A stretch of 7,329 nucleotides of DNA from JAZQLP01 sp045542755 (GCA_045542755.1 JAZQLP010000028.1:1-7329); one strand, 5' to 3'. Positions 1 through 5,939 are shown, counted from the first letter of the stretch. The notes: generated by a model from the sequence alone, not told the origin. Made by a program: numbers and translations.

Positions 1-1116
1 GACGAAATAGACGCCGTAGGACGTCAGAGAGGCGCAGGTCTGGGCGGCGGCCACGACGAAAGAGAACAGACCCTTAACCAGCTCCTTGTAGAGATGGACG
101 GCTTTGAGGAAAACGAAGGCGTTATCGTTATGGCAGCAACCAACCGTCCCGACATCCTTGACAGCGCACTCCTCCGTCCCGGACGTTTTGACCGTCAGAT
201 AGTCATAAACCTCCCCGACGTAAAGGCAAGAGAGGCTATCCTTCGCGTTCACGCAAAGAAAAAGCCCCTGGCCGAGGATGCAGACCTTGAGGTCCTTGCA
301 AAGACCACCGCAGGCTTTGCCCCCGCAGAGCTTGAAAACATCCTCAACGAATCCTCCCTTATGGCCGCAAGACGTCGCCATAAGAAGATTACGATGGAAG
401 ACATCGAAGACGCTATGATGAAGGTCATCGTGGGCGTTGAAAAGAAAACCAAGAAGGTATCCGATAAGGAAAAGCGCCTTACCGCTTACCACGAGGCGGG
501 TCACGCAATAGTTACCCACGGCCTTGAATCCCAGGACCCCGTTCATCAGATATCCATTATCCCCAGAGGTATGGCAGGCGGATTTACCGTTTCCCTTCCC
601 AAAGAGGATAAGAGCTATATGTCAAAGAAGGGTATGATTGACGAGATAGTGGTTCTCCTCGGCGGCCGCGCCGCAGAGGCACTCTGTCTTGACGATATAT
701 CCACGGGAGCTTCCAACGATATCGAAAGAGCTACGGCCATCGCAAACAAGATGGTCACCCGCTACGGTATGAGCGAAAAGCTTGGCCCCATAAACTTCGG
801 CTCAACCTCAAACGAGGTATTCATCGGCAGAGATTTCGGTACCCAGAAGAACTACTCCGAAGAGATAGCCATTGAGATCGACCGCGAGGTAAAGGCCATT
901 ATCGACTCGGCGTATAACACCGCAAAGAGCATCCTTACCTCAAAAATGGACTCCCTCCACACCGTATCAAAATACCTTATGGAGAGAGAAAAGCTTTCGG
1001 GCGAGGAATTCAAGACCATTATGGAAACGGGCGTTCTTCCTGAAATAACCAAAACCGAGGAACCCGTAACAGAAGAAGCCGCCGAAGAAAAAACGGAAGA
1101 AAAAATAGAAGAATAA
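1..1116 (+). CDS. ftsH: ATP-dependent zinc metalloprotease FtsH, 5'-truncated
   Basis: FtsH is a membrane-anchored hexameric AAA+ protease that unfolds and degrades membrane and short-lived cytosolic proteins. The reading frame is open from base 1, so the N-terminal membrane segments and the Walker A part of the ATPase lie outside; 371 residues are visible. The window opens on the Walker B motif (DEID, codons 1-4, catalytic Glu at codon 2). The second region of homology follows (ATNRPD to LRPGRFDRQ), with the two arginine-finger positions at about codons 59 and 62. The zinc site HEAGH is at codons 164-168 (bases 490-504). The probable third zinc ligand is Asp in STGASND, about codon 240. The last 20 or so residues form a Glu/Thr/Lys-rich acidic tail, common and variable in FtsH. 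No lesion is seen. A terminator follows five bases after the stop. The family assignment is essentially certain. Confidence 0.98.
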   Translation, partial: DEIDAVGRQRGAGLGGGHDEREQTLNQLLVEMDGFEENEGVIVMAATNRPDILDSALLRPGRFDRQIVINLPDVKAREAILRVHAKKKPLAEDADLEVLAKTTAGFAPAELENILNESSLMAARRRHKKITMEDIEDAMMKVIVGVEKKTKKVSDKEKRLTAYHEAGHAIVTHGLESQDPVHQISIIPRGMAGGFTVSLPKEDKSYMSKKGMIDEIVVLLGGRAAEALCLDDISTGASNDIERATAIANKMVTRYGMSEKLGPINFGSTSNEVFIGRDFGTQKNYSEEIAIEIDREVKAIIDSAYNTAKSILTSKMDSLHTVSKYLMEREKLSGEEFKTIMETGVLPEITKTEEPVTEEAAEEKTEEKIEE

Positions 1117-1120
1117 ATCA

Positions 1121-1153
1121 AAAGAGAACCGCAAACTTGCGGTTCTCTTTTTT
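1121..1153. terminator. Rho-independent terminator after ftsH, probably bidirectional
   Basis: A perfect 14-base inverted repeat (1121-1134 with 1137-1150, AAAGAGAACCGCAA and its complement) is followed on the plus strand by further T residues. It starts five bases after the ftsH stop. On the minus strand the same hairpin lies just past the stop of the XRE gene and is followed by TTTTGATTTATT, so it can plausibly end that convergent transcript too. Confidence 0.9.
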
Positions 1154-1161
1154 ATAATCTT

Positions 1162-1395
1162 TTACTCTTCTTGTTCGTTAAAATAATCTCTGTCAAAGAA
1201 TTCTTTAAGGGTTATTCCCGCCCCTTCACAGAAACGCTTAACAGTAATAATTTTAGAGCATTTGGTTCTGCCCTTCATCAAGTCGTATATGGCCGAAGGC
1301 GACATTCCGCCCTTAAGGGACGCGTCGCAGATATTTACATTCTGCTCCTCACATACCTCTTGTATCCTCTTTATAATAGCATCGTTTAACTTCAT
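1162..1395 (-). CDS. small XRE/Cro-type helix-turn-helix repressor
   Basis: This 77-residue protein is essentially a single DNA-binding domain. A helix-turn-helix core spans about residues 20-50 (NICDASLKGG, then the probable recognition helix around MSPSAIYDLMKGRT). The closing segment FCEGAGITLKEFFD is typical of short Cro/C1-type regulators of Clostridia and their mobile elements. There is no ligand-binding or protease domain, so any signal would have to come from a partner or from changes in its own level. The start at 1395 gives a normal full-length domain; the ribosome site is modest (AGAGGG, about nine bases upstream). It is transcribed divergently from the SLOG-like gene, and an operator core (1425-1434) covers its probable transcription start, which suggests autorepression. 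The XRE fold is confident; the regulated target is inferred from position. Confidence 0.88.
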   Translation of the reverse strand: MKLNDAIIKRIQEVCEEQNVNICDASLKGGMSPSAIYDLMKGRTKCSKIITVKRFCEGAGITLKEFFDRDYFNEQEE

Positions 1396-1424
1396 AATTG
1401 CTCGCCCTCTGCTGAATTATTTCA

Positions 1425-1434
1425 CGGAGTTCCG
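1425..1434. promoter_or_regulatory. operator O1 (CGGA-GT-TCCG), at the XRE gene start site
   Basis: A perfect 4+2+4 palindrome shares the eight-base core GGAGTTCC (1426-1433) with two further copies in this control region. It sits just downstream of the minus-strand -10 element (1440-1445), where transcription of the XRE gene should begin. Binding here would therefore repress the regulator's own gene. That the XRE protein is the binder is inference. Confidence 0.6.
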
Positions 1435-1439
1435 CAATT

Positions 1440-1468
1440 ATTATATATTTTCTCATAAAATTTCTCTC
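1440..1468 (-). promoter_or_regulatory. probable promoter of the XRE gene
   Basis: On the minus strand a perfect TATAAT lies at 1445-1440. A position 17 bases upstream (1468-1463) reads GAGAGA, a poor -35 box, so this promoter should be weaker than the divergent one or depend on the upstream A/T-rich stretch. Its -35 edge touches operator O2 and its start site overlaps O1. Confidence 0.5.
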
Positions 1469-1482
1469 GTGGAGTTCCACGA
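1467..1482. promoter_or_regulatory. operator O2, 16-base palindrome between the divergent promoters
   Basis: TCGTGGA-GT-TCCACGA is a perfect 7+2+7 palindrome built on the GGAGTTCC core (1471-1478). It lies immediately upstream of the -35 box of the SLOG-like gene (1485-1490) and over the weak -35 position of the XRE gene, so one bound dimer could touch both promoters. An extra half-site CACGAT occurs at 1489-1494. Confidence 0.75.
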
Positions 1483-1484
1483 TA

Positions 1485-1513
1485 TTGACACGATTCTCCT
1501 AAAAGTGTATAAT
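1485..1513 (+). promoter_or_regulatory. exact-consensus promoter of the SLOG-like gene
   Basis: TTGACA (1485-1490), a 17-base spacer and TATAAT (1508-1513) match the sigma-A/sigma-70 consensus at all twelve positions. The expected start site, near 1520, lies inside operator O3, leaving a leader of only about 24 bases before the ATG. A promoter this strong with operators at both edges is the usual design of a tightly repressed gene. Confidence 0.9.
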
Positions 1514-1515
1514 AA

Positions 1516-1533
1516 TATCGGAGTTCCACGATA
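1516..1533. promoter_or_regulatory. operator O3 over the SLOG-like gene start site
   Basis: This is the third copy of the GGAGTTCC core (1520-1527), flanked by TATCG (1516-1520) and its complement CGATA (1529-1533). The core spacings are 45 bases (O1 to O2) and 49 bases (O2 to O3). It covers the predicted start site of the plus-strand gene, so occupancy should block initiation. It ends against the ribosome binding site (AGGAG, 1533-1537). Confidence 0.65.
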
Positions 1534-1543
1534 GGAGAATGAT

Positions 1544-1996
1544 ATGAAGATAACTTTTGTAGGTCATAGGGATTTATACGGCGATGAAAATTTATGTGCA
1601 AAAATTAAAGCAACAATTACCGAAAACATAGATAAAAATACCGAAACCATATTTTATTGTGGGGGTTATGGCGATTTTGATAGTATATGCGCAAGGGTCT
1701 GCCGCACGATAAAGGAAGAAGGCTTTATATGTAATATAGTTTATGTGACCCCGTATATAACAACGTCACAGCAACAGAAAATAAAATATCTTATTGATTC
1801 AAAACTCTACGACTCATCCTTATATCCTCCTTTGGAAACTGTTCCCTTCAGATTTGCTATAATAAGGAGAAACGAGTGGATGATAAATAATTCAGACCTT
1901 ATTGTCGCCTATGTAAAGCGTTCTTACGGAGGAGCGTATAAATCTCTGGAGTACGCAAAACAAAAGAAGAAGAACATTATAAACCTTGCAATATAA
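1544..1996 (+). CDS. SLOG-like Rossmann-fold protein (YpsA/LOG-related), function unknown
   Basis: This 150-residue soluble protein shows the layout of the SLOG superfamily (DprA/LOG/YpsA-type Rossmann folds), whose members bind nucleotides or nucleotide-derived ligands. An N-terminal beta strand runs into GHRD (MKITFVGHRD, residues 1-10). A glycine-rich loop CGGYGDFD follows at 39-46. Then come RRNEWMINNSDLIVAYV (108-124), matching the family's 'R-N-x-x-M-x-x-x-S-D' segment, and the loop GGA at 129-131. No membrane segment, nuclease motif or second domain is seen. AGGAG lies six bases before the ATG. It is expressed from an exact-consensus promoter flanked by operators, divergent from a Cro-like gene. 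Its codons are more AT-rich than those of its neighbours, suggesting it arrived by transfer. The fold assignment is from motifs only; the ligand and role are unknown. A nucleotide sensor or effector in stress or phage response is a guess. Confidence 0.75.
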   Translation: MKITFVGHRDLYGDENLCAKIKATITENIDKNTETIFYCGGYGDFDSICARVCRTIKEEGFICNIVYVTPYITTSQQQKIKYLIDSKLYDSSLYPPLETVPFRFAIIRRNEWMINNSDLIVAYVKRSYGGAYKSLEYAKQKKKNIINLAI

Positions 1997-1997
1997 A

Positions 1998-2036
1998 AAG
2001 AAATAGAGTCCGCATTTACGGACTCTATTTCTTCTT
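1998..2036. terminator. bidirectional terminator between the SLOG-like gene and the rubredoxin operon
   Basis: A perfect 15-base stem (1998-2012 with 2019-2033, core GAAATAGAGTCCG) closes a six-base loop. It begins one base after the SLOG-like stop. T-rich tracts lie on both sides: CTTTATTTAT on the plus strand and TTTTTATATT on the minus strand. It should therefore end both this gene and the convergent rubredoxin operon. Confidence 0.9.
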
Positions 2037-2049
2037 TATTTATATACTT

Positions 2050-2205
2050 TTACGCTTCTTCAAACTGGTCTTTGCCTACGCCGCAAAGGGGGCAGCCCCA
2101 ATCCTCGGGAAGGTTTTCCCACTTGGTGCCGGGCTCGATGCCGTTATCGGGATCGCCCTTAACTTCTTCAAGCTCGTATCCGCATACTACGCAAACGTGT
2201 TTCAT
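2050..2205 (-). CDS. rubredoxin
   Basis: This 51-residue one-iron electron carrier translates as MKHVCVVCGYELEEV through to GCPLCGVGKDQFEEA. It has the family's two iron-binding knuckles, CxxCGY (Cys5, Cys8) and CPxCG (Cys38, Cys41). It also has the conserved middle part with a DPDNGIxPGT stretch and the aromatic residues Trp29 and Trp36. Length and spacing are standard. The ribosome site GGAGAG lies just upstream of the ATG. The gene begins 18 bases after the flavodiiron stop, so the two are co-transcribed, and rubredoxin is the known electron donor of class A flavodiiron proteins. A terminator follows about 15 bases downstream. There is no doubt about the family. Confidence 0.97.
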   Translation of the reverse strand: MKHVCVVCGYELEEVKGDPDNGIEPGTKWENLPEDWGCPLCGVGKDQFEEA

Positions 2206-2223
2206 AGAAATTCTCTCCTTATG

Positions 2224-3372
2224 TTATATTAGTTCTTTTGCAAGAGCAGTTATCTGCTCCTTATTTTCTTCACTTACAGCCGAGTGAATGGTGACGGTGG
2301 TGTCGGTATAGGTAATATCCTTGCTGTTTTCAAGCATCTTCTTTATTACCTTTGCCGCCATGGGCGCCCATGTTCCGTTCTCTATTATACCCACGGTGCG
2401 GTTTTTATACCCTCTTTCGGTAAGCTCGTGGATAAACTCTCTCATAAAGGGGAATATCTCGGCGTTATAGGTGGTGGTTGCAAGGACTATCTTTCCGTAT
2501 CTGAAGGCGTCCTCAACGGCCTCTGCCATGTCGCATCTTGCAAGGTCGTTTACCGTAACCTTGGGACAACCCTGCTTTTTGAGCTCTTCTGCAAGAAGCT
2601 CAACAGCCTTTTTGGTGTTGCCGTACACGGAAGTGTAGCAGATTACCACGCCCTCGCTCTCAACCCCATAGGAAGACCAGGTATTGTAAAGACCAAGATA
2701 ATAGCCCAGATTTTCCTTAAGCACGGGGCCGTGAAGGGGGCAGATCATTGCAATATCAAGACCGCTTGCCTTTTTAAGAAGGGCCTGAACCTGCATACCG
2801 TACTTACCAACGATACCGAAATAGTATCTTCTTGCCTCGCAAGCCCAATCCTCTTCCACGTCAAGAGCGCCGAATTTTCCGAATCCGTCGGCAGAGAAGA
2901 GCACCTTATCAAGGCTATCGTAGGTCACCATAACCTCGGGCCAATGTACCATGGGTGCGGTGTAGAAGGTAAGGGTGTGGGCTCCCAGAGCAAGGCTGTC
3001 GCCCTCTTTTACAACCAGTCTTCTTTGGGCATAGTCGGTAAAGAAGAACTTCTTCATCATATTAAATGCCTGCATAGTGGAAACTATTACGGCCTGGGGG
3101 AATTCATTTGCAAAGCGGTCGATATTTGCAGAGTGGTCGGGCTCCATATGCTGAACGATAAGGTAGTCGGGCTGTCTGCCGCCAAGCTCCTTTTTCAGAT
3201 TTTCAAGCCACTGGTCGTAAAACTTAACGTCCACAGTATCCATTACGGCGACCTTCTCGTCAAGTATAACGTAAGAATTATACGCCATACCGTTGGGCAC
3301 GTCGTACTGACCCTCAAAAAGGTCTATATCGTGGTCGTTGACACCGATATATTTAATCGTTTCGGTTACCAT
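2224..3372 (-). CDS. flavodiiron protein (rubredoxin:oxygen/NO oxidoreductase, FprA type)
   Basis: This 382-residue cytosolic class A flavodiiron protein reduces O2 to water (and/or NO to N2O) with electrons from rubredoxin. The metallo-beta-lactamase-like domain (about 1-235) carries the diiron ligands: HxExDH at 75-80 (His75, Glu77, Asp79, His80), His143 in APMVHWPE, Asp162 in SADGFG and His214 in CPLHGP. All ligands are present. The C-terminal flavodoxin domain (about 241-382) has the FMN phosphate loop TSVYGNT (247-253) and the later loops TTTYNAE and ENGTWAP. No rubredoxin or flavin reductase domain is fused on; the separate rubredoxin gene lies immediately downstream. AGGAG is well placed before the start at 3372, and only 12 bases separate it from the ZIP gene stop. 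Whether O2 or NO is the main substrate cannot be read from sequence; in an obligate anaerobe O2 is the likelier (inference). Confidence 0.96.
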   Translation of the reverse strand: MVTETIKYIGVNDHDIDLFEGQYDVPNGMAYNSYVILDEKVAVMDTVDVKFYDQWLENLKKELGGRQPDYLIVQHMEPDHSANIDRFANEFPQAVIVSTMQAFNMMKKFFFTDYAQRRLVVKEGDSLALGAHTLTFYTAPMVHWPEVMVTYDSLDKVLFSADGFGKFGALDVEEDWACEARRYYFGIVGKYGMQVQALLKKASGLDIAMICPLHGPVLKENLGYYLGLYNTWSSYGVESEGVVICYTSVYGNTKKAVELLAEELKKQGCPKVTVNDLARCDMAEAVEDAFRYGKIVLATTTYNAEIFPFMREFIHELTERGYKNRTVGIIENGTWAPMAAKVIKKMLENSKDITYTDTTVTIHSAVSEENKEQITALAKELI

Positions 3373-3384
3373 ATATTTTCTCCT

Positions 3385-4143
3385 TTATCCTAAAAGAACG
3401 TCAAATACGAGCATTAAGCAGAAGCCCGCCAACAGCGAATAGGTAGCTCCCCTTTCGCTTCCGTGGGCGTGGGTCTCGGGTATCATTTCGTCGCTTATAA
3501 CGTAAAGCATGGTGCCTCCGGCAAATGCCAACGCAAAGGGAAGTATTGCCGACGATACCGTTACGGCAAAATATCCAAGCAGGGTCCCCACGACCTCCAC
3601 GATGCCCGTAACGAGTGCGATAAGGAAGGTTCGGCCGTGACTCATTCCGGCCGCCAGCATAGGAGCTATTATTACCATTCCTTCGGGTATATTCTGCAGG
3701 GCTATACCGCCCGCAATGGTGAGTGCCTCGGCAGTATTTCCCGTACCGAAGCCAACGCCTGCCGCAATACCCTCGGGCAGGTTATGTATGGCAATGGCCA
3801 TAACGAAGAGAAGTATCTTGTTGAGCTGCTGCTGTTTTTCGGGGTGGCTTTCGCCGTCAACTCCCGCAAGCTTATGTAGATGGGGCACCGCCTTATCAAG
3901 GACGTTAACGCAGAGCGCTCCGCAAAAAACGCCTATGACGGTGACTATAAGACCGTATTTTCCGCCGTATTCCAAGGAAGGAAGTACCAGACCTATAACT
4001 GCGGCGGCAAGCATAACACCCGCGGCAAATGAAAGAACAATATCGCTGAACTTATGGCTTATCTTTTTAAACACAAAGCCCAAGAGCGCGCCTATTACCG
4101 AGGCTCCGCCCACTCCGAGGGCGGTTAGTAAAACCATTTCCAT
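3385..4143 (-). CDS. ZIP family divalent metal transporter (GufA/ZupT-like)
   Basis: This 252-residue integral membrane protein is expected to import Zn2+, Fe2+ or Mn2+. About eight hydrophobic segments are visible (near 3-24, 34-55, 63-85, 108-130, 138-160, 172-194, 198-218 and 232-251). The two metal-site signatures are intact: HNLPEG (His120, Asn121, Glu124) in segment 4 and QNIPEG (Gln150, Asn151, Glu154) in segment 5. A short His-containing cytosolic loop (HLHKLAGVDGESH, 88-100) precedes segment 4. The first ATG (4143) is preferred: AGGA lies 11 bases upstream, whereas the Met at residue 3 would put it too far away. It is the first gene of a minus-strand operon with the flavodiiron protein and rubredoxin, which suggests iron supply to these iron enzymes (inference). 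No convincing promoter of its own is seen, and metal specificity is not readable. Confidence 0.94.
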   Translation of the reverse strand: MEMVLLTALGVGGASVIGALLGFVFKKISHKFSDIVLSFAAGVMLAAAVIGLVLPSLEYGGKYGLIVTVIGVFCGALCVNVLDKAVPHLHKLAGVDGESHPEKQQQLNKILLFVMAIAIHNLPEGIAAGVGFGTGNTAEALTIAGGIALQNIPEGMVIIAPMLAAGMSHGRTFLIALVTGIVEVVGTLLGYFAVTVSSAILPFALAFAGGTMLYVISDEMIPETHAHGSERGATYSLLAGFCLMLVFDVLLG

Positions 4144-4159
4144 AACTGTTTATTTCCTG

Positions 4160-4193
4160 ATATAAAAGATGCGGTATGGCAGAGCCACACCGC
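4160..4193 (-). terminator. hairpin between the 3D-domain gene and the ZIP operon, terminator or attenuator
   Basis: Read on the minus strand, GCGGTGTGGC (4193-4184) pairs with GCCATACCGC (4180-4171) around a three-base loop. This gives ten base pairs with one G-U, followed by ATCTTTTATAT. It lies 27 bases after the 3D-domain gene stop and ends about 20 bases before the ZIP start. The T tract is short, so termination may be partial and allow read-through into the ZIP operon. On the plus strand the hairpin is also followed by a T-rich run (4199-4209), but no plus-strand gene ends here. Confidence 0.65.
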
Positions 4194-4220
4194 AGTACTT
4201 TTTTATTTTGTGTGGCAGAT

Positions 4221-5264
4221 TTATCCCTTACCTTCGCGAATAACGTAAACAATACAGTTCTTATTTCTTCCGAATCTGTTAGTATCAAAGAGTGAGGGAA
4301 GGAATATATCTACGTCGTGATTCTTAATAGCGCCGCCCGTATCCATTGCATAGCAATAGCCGTAGTGGAAGTCGCCGTAAGGGGTAGGTATAATAATGTA
4401 AAGCTTTGAGTACATGGGGATGACTTTTCTGTCAACGGCAACATAGCCAACTCGGGTCAGGTCGCCGGTATAGGTTACCTGGCCACCCTCTTCTACGTAG
4501 GTGTATGCCGTGATCTCAAAGTCGTCGTACTTTTTGACGTACTCGGTTGGGGGGCCGTTTCCAAGATCAAGCTCGCCCGAGTAGTCAACATAGACTACAC
4601 CGTTCTTGGGCTTCTTGGTAATCTTCTGGCTTATGGTAACCGTTTCTACGGCAACGCCGTCAACGTAGGTGATACGCTTCTTGGTTTCCTTCTTACCGTC
4701 CTCACCCTCGGTGGGAACGCCGATAGGATATTTGTTGGGTCTCATAACGGCGCAGAAGATAACGGGAATCTCCTCGGTCTCGTAGGGTATCTTTTCGGTT
4801 TCGGTATAATATTCGTAAGTAACTCTTCCGACCTTTACAAGCATATCCTCTTCCAGGGGAGTGTCAACGGGATAGTTTATCTCGTCGTCCTTATCAAGGA
4901 TAATGGAAAATCTGTAAAGAAGGTCAAGGACCGTCTTCTTTTCGTCGGAGTTATAGGCGCAGGAGTAGTATTTTCCGTCGGCGTAGAGGTGGACGAGGAA
5001 GGACTTTCTGTCACTTACCACGAAATCCTCAAGGGGACGGCGCACCGTTACGGGAGTTTCGTACACTGGAGTGCTGATAACGGGAATATCAGGCTCGGGC
5101 TCAGCCGCATCCAGAACACCCATCATAATATCGTAAACAAAGAACACCGATATTATAAGGGAGCAGAACACCGCCACGAAGGTGAGATTTCTTATCCTTC
5201 GCTTTTCCCTTTTACGGGCGGCTCTGACCTTCATTCTCTCCTGCAACTCTGTTTTTCGTTGCAT
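4221..5264 (-). CDS. membrane-anchored G5/3D-domain cell-wall protein (YabE/YocH-like)
   Basis: This 347-residue surface protein has a likely role in peptidoglycan remodelling. Domains in order: a short basic cytosolic tail (1-26, many Lys/Arg), one membrane segment or uncleaved signal anchor (about 27-50), and a DUF348-like segment (about 86-147, with DKDDEINYPVDTPL). A G5-like region follows (about 148-222), then a C-terminal 3D domain (about 248-342). The 3D domain has VAVDRKVIP (Asp278), the MDTGGAIK motif (Asp308) and HDVDIFLPS (Asp317, Asp319). These are the conserved acidic residues of the double-psi barrel shared with MltA-like lytic transglycosylases. The start at 5264 is chosen over an in-frame ATG at 5300 because AGGAG (5274-5270) sits five bases before it. 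An exact-consensus promoter lies upstream. Enzymatic activity is inferred from the family. Confidence 0.92.
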   Translation of the reverse strand: MQRKTELQERMKVRAARKREKRRIRNLTFVAVFCSLIISVFFVYDIMMGVLDAAEPEPDIPVISTPVYETPVTVRRPLEDFVVSDRKSFLVHLYADGKYYSCAYNSDEKKTVLDLLYRFSIILDKDDEINYPVDTPLEEDMLVKVGRVTYEYYTETEKIPYETEEIPVIFCAVMRPNKYPIGVPTEGEDGKKETKKRITYVDGVAVETVTISQKITKKPKNGVVYVDYSGELDLGNGPPTEYVKKYDDFEITAYTYVEEGGQVTYTGDLTRVGYVAVDRKVIPMYSKLYIIIPTPYGDFHYGYCYAMDTGGAIKNHDVDIFLPSLFDTNRFGRNKNCIVYVIREGKG

Positions 5265-5305
5265 AAAATCTCCTATATCATGTTGGAATATACTTATCAT
5301 TATAC

Positions 5306-5358
5306 GCCCAATGTGGGCAGTTCAAACACATTATACCATAAAATCGCCCATTTGTCAA
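5306..5358 (-). promoter_or_regulatory. exact-consensus promoter of the 3D-domain gene with a start-site dyad
   Basis: On the minus strand TTGACA (5358-5353), a 17-base spacer and TATAAT (5335-5330) match the consensus at all positions. TGG directly before the -10 adds an extended -10 element. The expected start site is near 5323. Just downstream lies the small dyad GCCCA-cat-TGGGC (5318-5306), too short for a terminator but suitable as a binding site or a weak leader hairpin. The promoter occupies most of the 128-base gap after bioY, in which no clear terminator for bioY is seen. Confidence 0.88.
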
Positions 5359-5392
5359 CCCAAGGGGCTCTGAAGGGGGCATTTTCCAACTT

Positions 5393-5908
5393 TTACAATC
5401 TTATCCGCTTCCTTATAGCCCCGCTTAAAAGGGCGCAAAGAAAGGCCTTGATAATATCGGGAATAAGGAATGGCAATACACTTATCCCCAAGGCGGCAAA
5501 GAATGATACCCCGCCCGAAATGGCATACCAGCAGGCACCAAGGCCGTAACAAACGCAGAGAGCAAGGCCGTAGCCAACCATTTGCTTAAGGACTCCCTTT
5601 CTGCAAAGGAGGGATATGATAAGAGCCATAAAGGGGTAAGCAATGAGAAATCCACCCGTTGGGCCCAATATATGCTGAAATCCACCCTGAAAGGAGGCAA
5701 AAACGGGCAATCCGACTGCCCCCAAAAGGAGATATGCAGTCTGGGAAAGAAGGGCGGCTGTGGGAGAGAGGAGCGCGCCGCATATCATTACCCCGAATAT
5801 CCCCATGCTGAAGGGGAAGCCCCCCAGGGGGAAGGCTATCTGGGAGGTCACCGCCGTCACCGCCGCAAAAAGGGCGCAACGGGTAATAAGGGCCACCTTT
5901 GACTTCAT
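5393..5908 (-). CDS. bioY: biotin transporter BioY (ECF S-component)
   Basis: BioY is the substrate-binding membrane subunit of the energy-coupling-factor biotin importer. The protein has 171 residues and about six hydrophobic segments. Family features visible are FPLGGFPFSMGIFGVMICGALL near 26-47, LLGAVGLPVF (61-70), GGFQHILGPTGGFL (75-88) and the C-terminal PDIIKAFLCALLSG (150-163) with its conserved Lys. The frame is open far upstream, but the real start is 5908. There an AGGAGGG (5920-5914) stands at ideal distance, an exact promoter lies just beyond, and the upstream translation is non-hydrophobic shadow of the opposite-strand gene. No EcfA/EcfT genes are nearby, so it probably uses a shared ECF module encoded elsewhere. 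No biotin synthesis genes are in view, which fits scavenging. Confidence 0.95.
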   Translation of the reverse strand: MKSKVALITRCALFAAVTAVTSQIAFPLGGFPFSMGIFGVMICGALLSPTAALLSQTAYLLLGAVGLPVFASFQGGFQHILGPTGGFLIAYPFMALIISLLCRKGVLKQMVGYGLALCVCYGLGACWYAISGGVSFFAALGISVLPFLIPDIIKAFLCALLSGAIRKRIRL

Positions 5909-5939
5909 ATACGCCCTCCTTTCATCATTTTCCGCACCT

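Noticed and set aside
1425..1533. Possible CRISPR array from regularly spaced GGAGTTCC repeats
   Set aside because: Only three eight-base cores at 45 and 49 bases, palindromic and overlapping promoter elements: an operator cluster, not a CRISPR.
1171..1534. Two plus-strand frames (72 and 90 codons) across the XRE gene and control region
   Set aside because: Antisense to a clear helix-turn-helix protein and running through operators and promoter; no ribosome site.
2284..3393. 369-codon open frame on the plus strand, antisense to the flavodiiron gene
   Set aside because: It mirrors a gene with all diiron and FMN motifs intact, its product resembles no family, and no ribosome site was found. 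Long antisense frames are a by-product of the codon bias here.
3716..4165. 149-codon plus-strand frame opposite the ZIP gene
   Set aside because: Shadow of the ZIP gene, which has intact HNLPEG and QNIPEG motifs; no ribosome site or family resemblance.
5265..5300. Twelve-residue longer start for the 3D-domain protein
   Set aside because: No ribosome site stands before ATG 5300, while AGGAG is five bases before ATG 5264.
5359..5392. Terminator after bioY
   Set aside because: CCCCTT-type direct repeats are present but no inverted repeat of useful length and no T tract.
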